NCBI RefSeq assembly: GCF_000296815.2
Contig: NZ_CAIT01000004.1
Coordinates: 310,001-374,000, forward strand
Direction of reading: 5' to 3'
Length of the DNA: 64,000 bases
Source: Fibrisoma limi BUZ 3
GTDB lineage: Bacteria > Bacteroidota > Bacteroidia > Cytophagales > Spirosomataceae
Shown here: positions 41,530 to 50,059 of the stretch, piece by piece
Layout: every line of letters starts with the position of its first letter
How positions within the stretch are numbered: the first letter of the stretch is position 1
The notes under the pieces: generated by a model
What the model was told of the DNA's origin: nothing
Databases searched by the model: none
The model's input: only the letters and a program-made list of their open reading frames with translations
Program-made: the position numbers and the translations under genes

Positions 41530-42579
41530 CAATACGCCATTCAAAAAGTCTGCGCTCTTCATCCGCAGTGACGATTCGCGCACGACAAGCTGAGTCGGCA
41601 TGACCGTAGTTTCGGGCGTAATCGGGCCGTCGGTGGCTTCTAATTGCCGGAGCAGCAACCGTACCGTTTCCATACCCATCTCCTGAATCGGCTGGCTGAT
41701 GCTCGTCAGCGAGGGCGAAAACAGCGAGGATAACGGCTCGTTGTTAAAGCTGACTACGGCCACATCGTCGGGAATCCGCACACCTTTTTGTTTCATCGCA
41801 TACATAGCCGGGTACGCAATCCGGTCGCTGACCGTCAGCAGACCATCCGGTGGTTGCGGTAGGCTCATGAGCGCCAGCGTCTGCATCAGTGTGTTCTCCT
41901 GCGTATAGTCGCAGTGAAATACGTACTGGTCGCCCATGTACAGGCCGTGTTTAGTCAGCGCATCGCGGTAGCCCGCCAGCCGTTGGTTACTGAGTACCAA
42001 CTGAGGAGGTCCGGCCAGAAAGGCAATCCGTCGGCAGCCGTTCTCAATCAGGTGCTCGGTTGCCTTAAAAGCCGCTTCGCGATTGTCGACCATCACTTTT
42101 GACGCAGCCATGTTGTCGGCATAGCGGTCAAAAAGTACCAGCGGGACGTTTTTTTGAATCAGTCGTTCGACGTGAGCGCAGTTGCTCGTATCCCGCGACA
42201 GGGATAAAATAAAACCTTCTACCTGACTACGCAGCAGGTTCTGGATCTGCATGGTTTCCCGCAAATACGATTCGTTCGATTGGCAGACCAATACGCTGTA
42301 GCCCGCCTGAATGGCGGCATCTTCGATGCTGTTGAGCATCGCCGAGAAAAAATAATAACTCAGGTTAGGGACAATGACACCGATAGTTTTAGTACGGCTC
42401 TTGGCCAGGTTCTTCGCCAGTTGGTTGGGCTGGTAGTCCCATTCTTCGGCCAGCCGCATCACAGCGCTACGCGTATCAGGGTGAATTTCGGGCATACCCC
42501 GTAGCGCCCGCGAGACCGTTGAGATGGATATATTCAGGGCCTTAGCAATATCCTTGATGGTAACGGGTGCGCTCTTCAT
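41521..42579 (-). CDS. LacI-family transcriptional regulator of the uronate PUL
   Basis: A 352-residue LacI/GalR regulator. The N-terminal helix-turn-helix and hinge (VTIKDIAKALNISISTVSRALRG, near 6-28) are complete. The periplasmic-binding-protein-like effector domain follows (TIGVIVPNLSYYFFSAMLNSIEDAA, and ERLAGYRDAL). It is divergent from kduI and the whole PUL, and should control them in response to a sugar-derived ligand, plausibly a uronate intermediate such as 2-keto-3-deoxygluconate. PULs are usually run by SusR, hybrid two-component or sigma/anti-sigma systems, so LacI control is less common. A LacI-like 26-bp palindrome lies in the shared intergenic region. Confidence 0.92.
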   Translation of the reverse strand: MKSAPVTIKDIAKALNISISTVSRALRGMPEIHPDTRSAVMRLAEEWDYQPNQLAKNLAKSRTKTIGVIVPNLSYYFFSAMLNSIEDAAIQAGYSVLVCQSNESYLRETMQIQNLLRSQVEGFILSLSRDTSNCAHVERLIQKNVPLVLFDRYADNMAASKVMVDNREAAFKATEHLIENGCRRIAFLAGPPQLVLSNQRLAGYRDALTKHGLYMGDQYVFHCDYTQENTLMQTLALMSLPQPPDGLLTVSDRIAYPAMYAMKQKGVRIPDDVAVVSFNNEPLSSLFSPSLTSISQPIQEMGMETVRLLLRQLEATDGPITPETTVMPTQLVVRESSLRMKSADFLNGVLSS

Positions 42580-42928
42580 ACGTAGTAATCAATATGAAAT
42601 TTTCGAGTTTTTCTTCCCAAAAGAAGATGAATGTATACTATTTTAATTCTAAGGCTTTACGAGTGCTCTTGCAAAAATAGTGTAATGTTTTCAGAGTTAA
42701 ATTCTTTTTGCAAACGCTTGCGGTAACGTTTGCAGTGAAAAATATACTTTTTACTTCGTTAAGGCTCTTGACATGCTTGGCTTTCTCGTATAATTTCCTC
42801 TAAAAGTTAAGTTTTGTGGCATCCTGGTACGCTTAATCAAGGAACTCATCACTATCTTATCTTTTCATTAAGAGTTGTATTTTTTTTATAAATAACGATT
42901 TTTCGTCTGTCAGAACACTACTCAATCC
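42580..42928. other. 349-nt divergent control region of the PUL
   Basis: No gene. It contains TATTTTTG (complement of 42672-42679), a candidate -7 of the LacI-type gene; the operator-like palindrome 42709-42734; and TTGACA (42768-42773) with TATAAT (42789-42794), 15 nt apart, on the plus strand. The right third is A+T-rich, as expected for a promoter of kduI. Confidence 0.55.
42709..42734. promoter_or_regulatory. Candidate LacI-family operator
   Basis: TGCAAACG (42709-42716) and CGTTTGCA (42727-42734) are perfect inverted arms with a 10-nt spacer. The left arm also begins a CG-centred near-palindrome GCAAACGCTTGC, the classic shape of a LacI/PurR/CcpA site. The regulator gene is directly adjacent. 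Confidence 0.6.
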
Positions 42929-43780
42929 ATGCTCCTCCAACAAACCATTATGCCTGTTCGCCACACGGTGGGCCAGAATGAAATTCAGCGGTTTACGACC
43001 CGCGAACTTCGGGACAATTTTTTGATCGATACCGTGTTTGAGCCGGATACCGTTCAGGTTGTTTACACACACTACGACCGGGTTATTGTCGGGGGGGCGT
43101 TGCCGGTCTATGAACCCCTTCCGCTACCGACCTACGATAACCTGAAGACACCTTATTTTCTGGATCGGCGCGAGCTGGGCGTTATTAACGTTGGCGGGCC
43201 GGGTTCGGTAACGGTCGATGGTGAGCGCTTCGATCTGACCAAGCTGGATTGTCTGTATGTAGGGCAAGGCTGCCGGGATGTGCAGTTTGACAGCCTTTCG
43301 TCTGATACGCCGGCCCGTTTTTTTCTGTTGTCGGCTCCCGCCCATGCCGCCTACCCAACCACCAAGCTGGCAAAGGAGGAGGCTAACCCGACTCGTCTGG
43401 GCTCGTCATTAACGGCTAATGAACGTACCATTTACAAGTACATTCACCGCGATGGTCTGCAAAGCTGCCAGTTGGTGATGGGGCTGACGGTGCTGGAGCC
43501 CGGCAGTGTCTGGAACACCATGCCGGCGCACGTGCACGACCGGCGCATGGAAGTGTATTGCTATTTCGATTTGCCTGCCGATCACCGGGTGTTTCATCTG
43601 ATGGGGCAGCCGCAGGAAACGCGTCACCTCGTAGTGGCGAACGAACAGGCCGTAGTATCGCCCCCGTGGTCGATTCACTCAGGTTGCGGTACCACCAACT
43701 ACTCGTTTATCTGGGGGATGGCCGGCGAAAACATGGATTTCGCCGATATGGATCATTCGCCGATTGCTGACCTTCTCTAA
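42929..43780 (+). CDS. kduI: 5-dehydro-4-deoxy-D-glucuronate isomerase
   Basis: A 283-residue KduI. It converts 5-keto-4-deoxyuronate (the open form of the unsaturated uronic acid released by GH88) to 2,5-diketo-3-deoxygluconate. The metal-binding set is H201 and H203 in PAHVHDRRME, E208 in the same motif, and H250 in PPWSIHSGCGT. These match the zinc site of E. coli KduI, and length is standard. It opens the PUL operon, 28 nt before the GH88 gene. KduD, KdgK and KdgA, which finish the pathway, are not in the window. The ATG 42929 could be replaced by one 7 codons downstream (MPVRHTVG). Confidence 0.95.
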   Translation: MLLQQTIMPVRHTVGQNEIQRFTTRELRDNFLIDTVFEPDTVQVVYTHYDRVIVGGALPVYEPLPLPTYDNLKTPYFLDRRELGVINVGGPGSVTVDGERFDLTKLDCLYVGQGCRDVQFDSLSSDTPARFFLLSAPAHAAYPTTKLAKEEANPTRLGSSLTANERTIYKYIHRDGLQSCQLVMGLTVLEPGSVWNTMPAHVHDRRMEVYCYFDLPADHRVFHLMGQPQETRHLVVANEQAVVSPPWSIHSGCGTTNYSFIWGMAGENMDFADMDHSPIADLL

Positions 43781-43808
43781 TCCGATTAGCTTACTACTAA
43801 CCAGACCT

Positions 43809-45005
43809 ATGAAATACTCAGTTGTTTTCGCGCTTGTGCTGCTGGTCAGCCGTTCACTGGCACAAAGCCCGATCGACGTTAAGAAAGAGTTTGCTTTTGC
43901 AGCCCAGCAATACGAACGGATGCTGGCTTCGCACCCCGACACGACTAAATTTCCGCAATCGACCAACCCCGATGGCAGTCCCCGCGACATGAAATCGTCG
44001 TGGTGGTGCAGCGGTTTCTTCGGCGGTTCGCTCTGGTACATCTACGAGCAGACGAAGGACTCGAAGTGGAAAGACGCGGCCCACAAATGGTCGATGGCCG
44101 TAGCGAAGGAGCAATACAACACCGGCACCCACGATCTGGGCTTTATGCTGTACTGCCCCTTAGGCAACGGCTACCGGCTGACCAAAAACGAAGCGTACCC
44201 GCCCATCATGCTGACGGGTGCGAAGTCCCTGTCGACCCGGTTCGATCCTAAAGTGGGGCTGATCAAGTCGTGGAATAAGTTCAAAGACTACAATTACCCG
44301 GTCATCATCGACAACATGATGAACCTGGAGTTCCTGTTCTGGGCGTCGAAAAAATCAGGGGATAAGCGGTTCCGGGAGATTTGTATTACCCACGCCGACA
44401 ATACACTGAAGAACCATTTTCGGCCCGACGGCAGCAGCTACCACGTTATCTGCTACAATCCGGACGGTAGCGTAGCCGCTAAAATGACGCACCAAGGAGC
44501 CGCCGATGAATCCGCCTGGGCGCGGGGGCAGGCCTGGGGCTTGTACGGCTATACGGTTATGTACCGCGAAACGAAGGATAAGAAGTATCTGCAGCAGGCT
44601 CAGAAGATCGCTGATTTTTACCTGAACCACCCGAACCTGCCCGCCGACAAAGTGCCGTACTGGGACTTCAACGCGCCCGGCGTAGATTCGCCGAATACAT
44701 CGAACGAAGAGCGCGATGCATCGGCCGCGGCCATCGCTGCGTCGGGGCTGCTGGAACTGAGTACGTACACGGGAGCCGCTGGTAAGACGTACTACCAGGC
44801 CGCCGTTCAGATGCTGCAAAGCCTGGCCAGTCCGGCTTATAAGGCAAAACTGGGGGAGAATAACAACTTCATTCTGAAACACTGCGTAGGGCACAAGCCA
44901 GGCAAGAGCGAGGTGGATGTACCGCTGGTGTATGCTGATTACTACTATCTGGAAGCCTTGTTACGTTACGAAGCCCTCCGCCAGAAGATGGGTTCTCGGT
45001 CCTGA
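43809..45005 (+). CDS. Glycoside hydrolase family 88, unsaturated glucuronyl hydrolase
   Basis: A 398-residue enzyme with a signal peptide (to SLAQS), so periplasmic. It removes the 4,5-unsaturated uronic acid that polysaccharide lyases leave at the non-reducing end. The two catalytic aspartates of GH88 are seen as D109 in GTHDLGFML and D168 in VIIDNMMNLEFL. The double-barrel core continues with DESAWARGQAWGLYGYTVMY and ERDASAAAIAASGLLEL. I place the start at ATG 43809 directly before the signal peptide; a longer frame starts at 43764 inside kduI. It links the lyases encoded downstream to KduI upstream. Confidence 0.93.
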   Translation: MKYSVVFALVLLVSRSLAQSPIDVKKEFAFAAQQYERMLASHPDTTKFPQSTNPDGSPRDMKSSWWCSGFFGGSLWYIYEQTKDSKWKDAAHKWSMAVAKEQYNTGTHDLGFMLYCPLGNGYRLTKNEAYPPIMLTGAKSLSTRFDPKVGLIKSWNKFKDYNYPVIIDNMMNLEFLFWASKKSGDKRFREICITHADNTLKNHFRPDGSSYHVICYNPDGSVAAKMTHQGAADESAWARGQAWGLYGYTVMYRETKDKKYLQQAQKIADFYLNHPNLPADKVPYWDFNAPGVDSPNTSNEERDASAAAIAASGLLELSTYTGAAGKTYYQAAVQMLQSLASPAYKAKLGENNNFILKHCVGHKPGKSEVDVPLVYADYYYLEALLRYEALRQKMGSRS

Positions 45006-45051
45006 CCGTATTGAATTTCCAAGCTATTCGTAAACCCTAATCTTTTCACCT

Positions 45052-48000
45052 ATGCGAAACGTGTATCAGGTGCTGAGAGCCAATGTCGCCTGGCTCCTGT
45101 TGTTACTACTTTGGCTAAATTTCCCGGCGTATGCCCGAATTGCTGATGTGCCTGTCTCGGGTAAAATTACCGACGAGAAAGGTGAGCCGCTACCCGGTGT
45201 GAGTGTCGTTGTTAAAGGAACCACGCGCGGAGCCACAACTGACGGCAACGGTCAGTACAAACTCAATGTACCCAACGGACAATCCGTATTGATTATCAGT
45301 TTTGTCGGCTATCTCAAGCAGGAAGTCGAGGTGGGTGGCCGCTCGGTCATCGACGTTCAGTTGCAGACCGACGACAAATCGCTGGAGGAAGTGGTGGTTA
45401 TTGGTTACGGAACCCAGAAAAAGGTCAATCTGACGGGAGCCGTATCGACGGTTGATTCAAAATCGCTTCAGTATCGTCCGTCCACGAACCTGGCCAATGC
45501 GTTGCAGGGCGTAACGCCGGGCCTGACCATCACCCGCACGAGTGGTCAGCCAGGAAATGAAAGCATCCGGTTGCAGATTCGGGGCGTTACGTCGGCGAAC
45601 GGTAACGTTGATCCACTGGTGGTACTCGATGGGGTGAACGTACCGATCTCGACCATGACGACGCTCAACCCGAACGATATTGAAAGTATCAGCGTACTGA
45701 AAGATGCCGCAGCCGCGGCTATCTACGGGGCGCAGGCTGCTGGTGGCGTTGTGCTGATTACGACCAAAAAGGGTAAATCGGGTAAAGTGACGTTTGATTA
45801 CCTCGCGCAGTATGGTACCGACTGGGCCATCAACGTACCGGGCCGGATGAGCCTGCTCGACGAAGCACTGTTCTCGAACCTGGCCCGGAAAAATTCAGGC
45901 AGTGGACCCGAATACACGGATGAGGATCTACAGCGAATCCGCGATGGTATTCCATACGTTGTGAACCCAGCGGATACCGGTACGTATCTGTACTACAATC
46001 AGCAGCCGCTGACGGACCAACTGCTCAAAAAATACACGGTTATGAAAACGCATAACCTGACCATGCGGGGCGGTACGGATAAACTTAATTTCCTGTTTTC
46101 CGGCGGTTATTACGAAAAGCAGGGGCTGTTCAAAGTAGGACCCGACAAGCTCAAACGCTACAACCTGCGGCTGAACGTAGGGGCGCAGTTAACCCAGCAC
46201 CTGTCGCTTGATACACGACTATCGTATATGCTGGAACAGACCCGCCGATCGTCCATTGATGCGAATGGAAGCGGTCTGATGTATCAGGTATACCGGCTGC
46301 GTACCCGAACCCCGTTCTTTACGCCAGAGGGCCGCTACAACGGGGCTGGATCTGCCGCAACCGCCTATGGCCTGCTCGAATCCGGCGGGTACAACAACTA
46401 CGACAGGAATCAATTCGACGGTGTGTTTACGCTACAGGCGGCCAACTTTGTGAAAGGGCTGACCTTACGCGCCGTGGCCGGGATGCAGCACCGACCCGCC
46501 TATCGCGAAATATTTAACCGGACGGTGCCGCTCTGGGGCAGATCCCGGATTCTGAGTTATGCCAACAACCCGAACTCGTTTACGGTCCGTAATGAACTGG
46601 TTCGGAACACGAACCTCCAGTTCCTGGCTAATTACGATTTCAAAGTGGGCGACAGGCATAACTTTGGCTTGTTTGCCGGTTATCAGTGGGAAGACTTCCG
46701 CGACGAGTTTGTACAGAGTGGAGCTACTAACCTGGTCAGCAACGACCTGCCGACGCTGAACCTGGGCGATGACCGTACCAAGAGCAGCAGCGAGGGCGTT
46801 GGTACGCGGGCGTTCCAGTCCGTGTTTGGCCGGTTCAATTACAACTACGCCGACAAATACCTGTTTGAGGCAACCCTTCGCCAGGACGAAAGCTCGAAAC
46901 TGGCACGCGACGGACGAATTAAATTGTTCCCGTCGGCGTCGGTTGGCTGGAATATGCAGCGCGAAGAATGGTTTGGCCGTGCCTTACCATTCATCACCGA
47001 ATTCAAGCTACGTGGTTCATGGGGACGGCTTGGTGGTGCTCTCGGCGATAACATTGGGAACTACGATTACCTGAGCCAGTTAAGCCGCAGTGCGAACCTG
47101 GTACTAGGCGACTCCCGTACGTCCTACATTTATCAGGGCTATATCCCTTCCACCAATTTGTCGTGGGAAACAATCGAGACTACGAACGGCGGTCTGGATC
47201 TGGGCTTCTTCCAGAATCGGCTGCAGTTCACGGGCGACTACTACGTGAAGTACAACCGGAACATGCTGACCCCGCAGCAGTTACCCGCCACAATCGGCAT
47301 CGCGACGCCCCTGAAAAACAACGGTGAGCTGAAATCGTGGGGTTGGGAGGCTGAGGTCCGTTTCCGCGACCGCATCGGTAAGGATTTCAACTATTCGTTT
47401 GCGGTGAACCTGTCGGACAACCAAAACCGGTTATTGAATTACTCGAACCGGAATGTGATTGGGGCCGGTACGAACGGCATCATCGAAGGCTACCCGCTCA
47501 ACACCATCTGGGGCTACCAAACCGCCGGCTATTTCCGGACAGAGGACGAAGTGAAGGCCTGGGCGTTTCAGGATAACCGCACCGGAGTTGGTGACGTAAA
47601 GTATATTGATCAGAATGGTGACAACCGGCTTTCAGTGGGGAAAGGTACGGTAGCCGACCATGGCGATCTGATCTTGCTGGGGACGACGCAGCCCCGCTAC
47701 CAGTTCGGCGTTACGCTGGGGGCACAGTGGAAAGGTTTCGACCTGACCGTTTTCCTGCAAGGAGTAGGCAAGCGTAATTACCGCCCTACAACGGAATCCA
47801 TTGCTCCGTTGCTCGTAACGTGGAAACAGGCGCTGGCCATCCATGCCGATTACTGGACGCCCGAGAATCCAGATGCCCTGTATCCCCGTCCGTACGTGGG
47901 CGCTACACACAACTACGTAGCTTCCGACAAATGGGTACTCGACGCCAGCTACATGCGCCTGAAAAACCTGCAGTTTGGGTATACGCTGCCCACAACGCTC

Positions 48001-48174
48001 ACGCAGAAGGTCAAGGTGCAGCAGGCTCGCCTGTTCTTCTCGGGTCAGGACCTGTTCACGATTTCCGGACTGGGGCCGTTCCAGGGTTACTACGATCCTG
48101 AAATGCGTGATAACGTAGAAAACGATTATCCGTTCTTCGCTACGGCGTCGCTGGGTCTGAACATCTCATTCTAA
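45052..48174 (+). CDS. SusC-family TonB-dependent transporter, pair 1 of the PUL
   Basis: A 1040-residue outer-membrane importer. Signal peptide (about 1-29), CarboxypepD_reg-like domain (about 33-115: VSGKITDEKGEPLPGVSVVV), plug (about 120-240 with EEVVVIGYGTQKKVNLTGAVSTV, RLQIRGVTSANG, VVLDGVNVP and AAAAAIYGAQAAGGVVLITTKKG) and a barrel ending in SLGLNISF. It should bring oligouronides produced at the cell surface into the periplasm. It follows GH88 by 46 nt and precedes its SusD by 27 nt. The second SusC downstream shares the plug signature but is distinct, so the two may handle different oligosaccharide lengths or types. Confidence 0.95.
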   Translation: MRNVYQVLRANVAWLLLLLLWLNFPAYARIADVPVSGKITDEKGEPLPGVSVVVKGTTRGATTDGNGQYKLNVPNGQSVLIISFVGYLKQEVEVGGRSVIDVQLQTDDKSLEEVVVIGYGTQKKVNLTGAVSTVDSKSLQYRPSTNLANALQGVTPGLTITRTSGQPGNESIRLQIRGVTSANGNVDPLVVLDGVNVPISTMTTLNPNDIESISVLKDAAAAAIYGAQAAGGVVLITTKKGKSGKVTFDYLAQYGTDWAINVPGRMSLLDEALFSNLARKNSGSGPEYTDEDLQRIRDGIPYVVNPADTGTYLYYNQQPLTDQLLKKYTVMKTHNLTMRGGTDKLNFLFSGGYYEKQGLFKVGPDKLKRYNLRLNVGAQLTQHLSLDTRLSYMLEQTRRSSIDANGSGLMYQVYRLRTRTPFFTPEGRYNGAGSAATAYGLLESGGYNNYDRNQFDGVFTLQAANFVKGLTLRAVAGMQHRPAYREIFNRTVPLWGRSRILSYANNPNSFTVRNELVRNTNLQFLANYDFKVGDRHNFGLFAGYQWEDFRDEFVQSGATNLVSNDLPTLNLGDDRTKSSSEGVGTRAFQSVFGRFNYNYADKYLFEATLRQDESSKLARDGRIKLFPSASVGWNMQREEWFGRALPFITEFKLRGSWGRLGGALGDNIGNYDYLSQLSRSANLVLGDSRTSYIYQGYIPSTNLSWETIETTNGGLDLGFFQNRLQFTGDYYVKYNRNMLTPQQLPATIGIATPLKNNGELKSWGWEAEVRFRDRIGKDFNYSFAVNLSDNQNRLLNYSNRNVIGAGTNGIIEGYPLNTIWGYQTAGYFRTEDEVKAWAFQDNRTGVGDVKYIDQNGDNRLSVGKGTVADHGDLILLGTTQPRYQFGVTLGAQWKGFDLTVFLQGVGKRNYRPTTESIAPLLVTWKQALAIHADYWTPENPDALYPRPYVGATHNYVASDKWVLDASYMRLKNLQFGYTLPTTLTQKVKVQQARLFFSGQDLFTISGLGPFQGYYDPEMRDNVENDYPFFATASLGLNISF

Positions 48175-48201
48175 ACCGGTTAGCCAAACTTGAACGAACT
48201 T

Positions 48202-49821
48202 ATGAAATCAATTCTGAAACATACAACGCTCGCTTTGGCATTGCTGGCTGCGCTGCCTTCCTGCGAGGTGGATCGTCTGCCCGAAACGTCGATCAGTGAC
48301 CAAACCTTCTGGCAATCGGAAAACGACCTAAAGTCCGCGGCTAATTACCTGTACACATTTTTGCCCGGCTGGTCTGGAGATGATGTTTGGTCCGACGATG
48401 CGTTCGGGCTGGCTTCGAATGGCATCAGTGACGGGTCGCGTCTGGCACCAGCAACAGATGGGAATTACAACAATAACTACGCACTTATCCGGGCAGCAAA
48501 CAATATTTTGGAGAAGGCTCCCCGTGCACTGGCGGCTACGTCGCAAACCATTGTTGATCGCTATTCAGCCGAGGCCCGATTTTTCCGGGCATGGGGTTAT
48601 TTCAATCTGGTGCAGCGTTACGGCGATGTCCCGCTGATTCTGAAAACCCTTGATGATAGTTCACCTGAGCTACAGGCACCCGCCAGTCCGCGGACGCAGG
48701 TAGTCGACCAGATTTATCAGGACCTTGACTTTGCGGCATCTAAACTGCCTACGCCAACGGCGCTCGGAACCGCCGATTTTGGTCGTATTTCCAATACGGC
48801 AGCGCTGGCATTCAAGGCGCGGGTAGCTCTGTTTGAAGGAACGCGGGCGAAGTTTCACAGCTACGGCGAGCCTAACAAACACCTGAAGATTGCCGCCGAT
48901 GCGGCCAAAGCCGTGATCGATAGTAAACAGCACGACTTGTTTACGGGCGCTTACTTCGATCTGTTCCAGATGGCGGGCGAAGGGCGGCAGAACCGCGAGA
49001 ACATCCTTGTTCGCCAGTACGGTGTATCACAAACCGACCGGGTTGCTACCCATGCGTATTACCGGGGTACGTTAGAGAACGGCAACATGAACCCGACGAA
49101 GAGCCTGGCCGATTCGTACCTGATGAAAGACGGCTTACCCATCACGAAGTCGCCTTTATACAAAGCGCCGGTGCAGTCGATTGATGTGTTTAAAGACCGC
49201 GATACACGTATGGGCGATACGTTTATGAAGCGTGGTGACCCGATGATGACGACCAAACCCATCTTCGACATCGCGAATCTGGTGTTCAACAAAACGGGTT
49301 TCATGTTCCGGAAAACGGCTAACATCGACGACTGGAACACCCAGGCATCGACCATTGATCGGCCTGTTCTGCGCTATGCTGAAGTGCTGCTCATTTTTGC
49401 GGAAGCTACGTACGAACTGAACGGTTCCATCAGTGATGCTGACCTGGACCTGACCATCAACCGACTGCGGCAGCGGGGTGGTGTGGCCAAGCTGACCAAC
49501 GCGTTCGCTACGGCCAACGGCCTGACTATGCGCGATGAACTGCGTCGCGAGCGCCGGGTGGAACTGGCACAGGAAGGGTTCCGGTACTGGGATCTGATCC
49601 GCTGGAAAACGGCCGAAATTGAATTGCCGAAGCCGGTACTGGGTAACTTCTATTTCAAAAGTGAGTTTACCGGCGCTACGGTGAATCTGACACCTGACAA
49701 CTACATTATGGTGCAGGCGGCCAGTTTCCGCAAATTTGACCCGAATAAGGACTACCTCTGGCCATTGCCAATCAACGAAATCGCACTGAACCAGTCGCTG
49801 AAACAGAATCCGGGCTGGTAG
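48202..49821 (+). CDS. SusD-family nutrient-binding lipoprotein, pair 1
   Basis: A 539-residue surface lipoprotein (lipobox LPSC, Cys about 21) with the SusD signature: helical TPR-like N-terminal part (NDLKSAANYLYTFL), RFFRAWGYFNLVQRYGDVPLI near 130-150, and a C-terminal RxxERRVELAQEGFRYWDLIRW block. It caps the SusC encoded just upstream. ATG 48202 is preferred; a TTG 4 codons earlier gives MNELM. A hairpin after the gene (49830-49864) may reduce read-through to the second pair. Confidence 0.93.
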   Translation: MKSILKHTTLALALLAALPSCEVDRLPETSISDQTFWQSENDLKSAANYLYTFLPGWSGDDVWSDDAFGLASNGISDGSRLAPATDGNYNNNYALIRAANNILEKAPRALAATSQTIVDRYSAEARFFRAWGYFNLVQRYGDVPLILKTLDDSSPELQAPASPRTQVVDQIYQDLDFAASKLPTPTALGTADFGRISNTAALAFKARVALFEGTRAKFHSYGEPNKHLKIAADAAKAVIDSKQHDLFTGAYFDLFQMAGEGRQNRENILVRQYGVSQTDRVATHAYYRGTLENGNMNPTKSLADSYLMKDGLPITKSPLYKAPVQSIDVFKDRDTRMGDTFMKRGDPMMTTKPIFDIANLVFNKTGFMFRKTANIDDWNTQASTIDRPVLRYAEVLLIFAEATYELNGSISDADLDLTINRLRQRGGVAKLTNAFATANGLTMRDELRRERRVELAQEGFRYWDLIRWKTAEIELPKPVLGNFYFKSEFTGATVNLTPDNYIMVQAASFRKFDPNKDYLWPLPINEIALNQSLKQNPGW

Positions 49822-49829
49822 CACTGAAA

Positions 49830-49864
49830 CGAGGAACTGAGGGAGTTACGTCCCCGGTTCCTCG
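49830..49864. terminator. Hairpin between the two SusCD pairs
   Basis: CGAGGAACTGAGGGA (about 49830-49844) pairs imperfectly with TCCCCGGTTCCTCG (49851-49864), 9 nt after the SusD stop. It lacks a T tract, so partial termination or 3' protection is more likely than a full stop. Confidence 0.55.
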
Positions 49865-50059
49865 CCTTCCGACGTGTACCCTGCCGGGCAGGGCAGCTCT
49901 TGTTTTGCCTGAAAAATCGCTGATCGAAACGTTCCTGGCTTCAGTTGAGGTTAGTAAATCCAGGCAACTTACTAAAAATCAGGACGATATACTCACCAGT
50001 GCTGACCGGTAATTTGATCTGACTTTGCATCTGTCGATATCCTAAACCAATACCAATTG

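Noticed and set aside
42580-42928. A riboswitch or sRNA in the PUL control region
   Set aside because: I could not find a stable conserved-looking fold beyond the operator palindrome. The region looks like ordinary promoter DNA.
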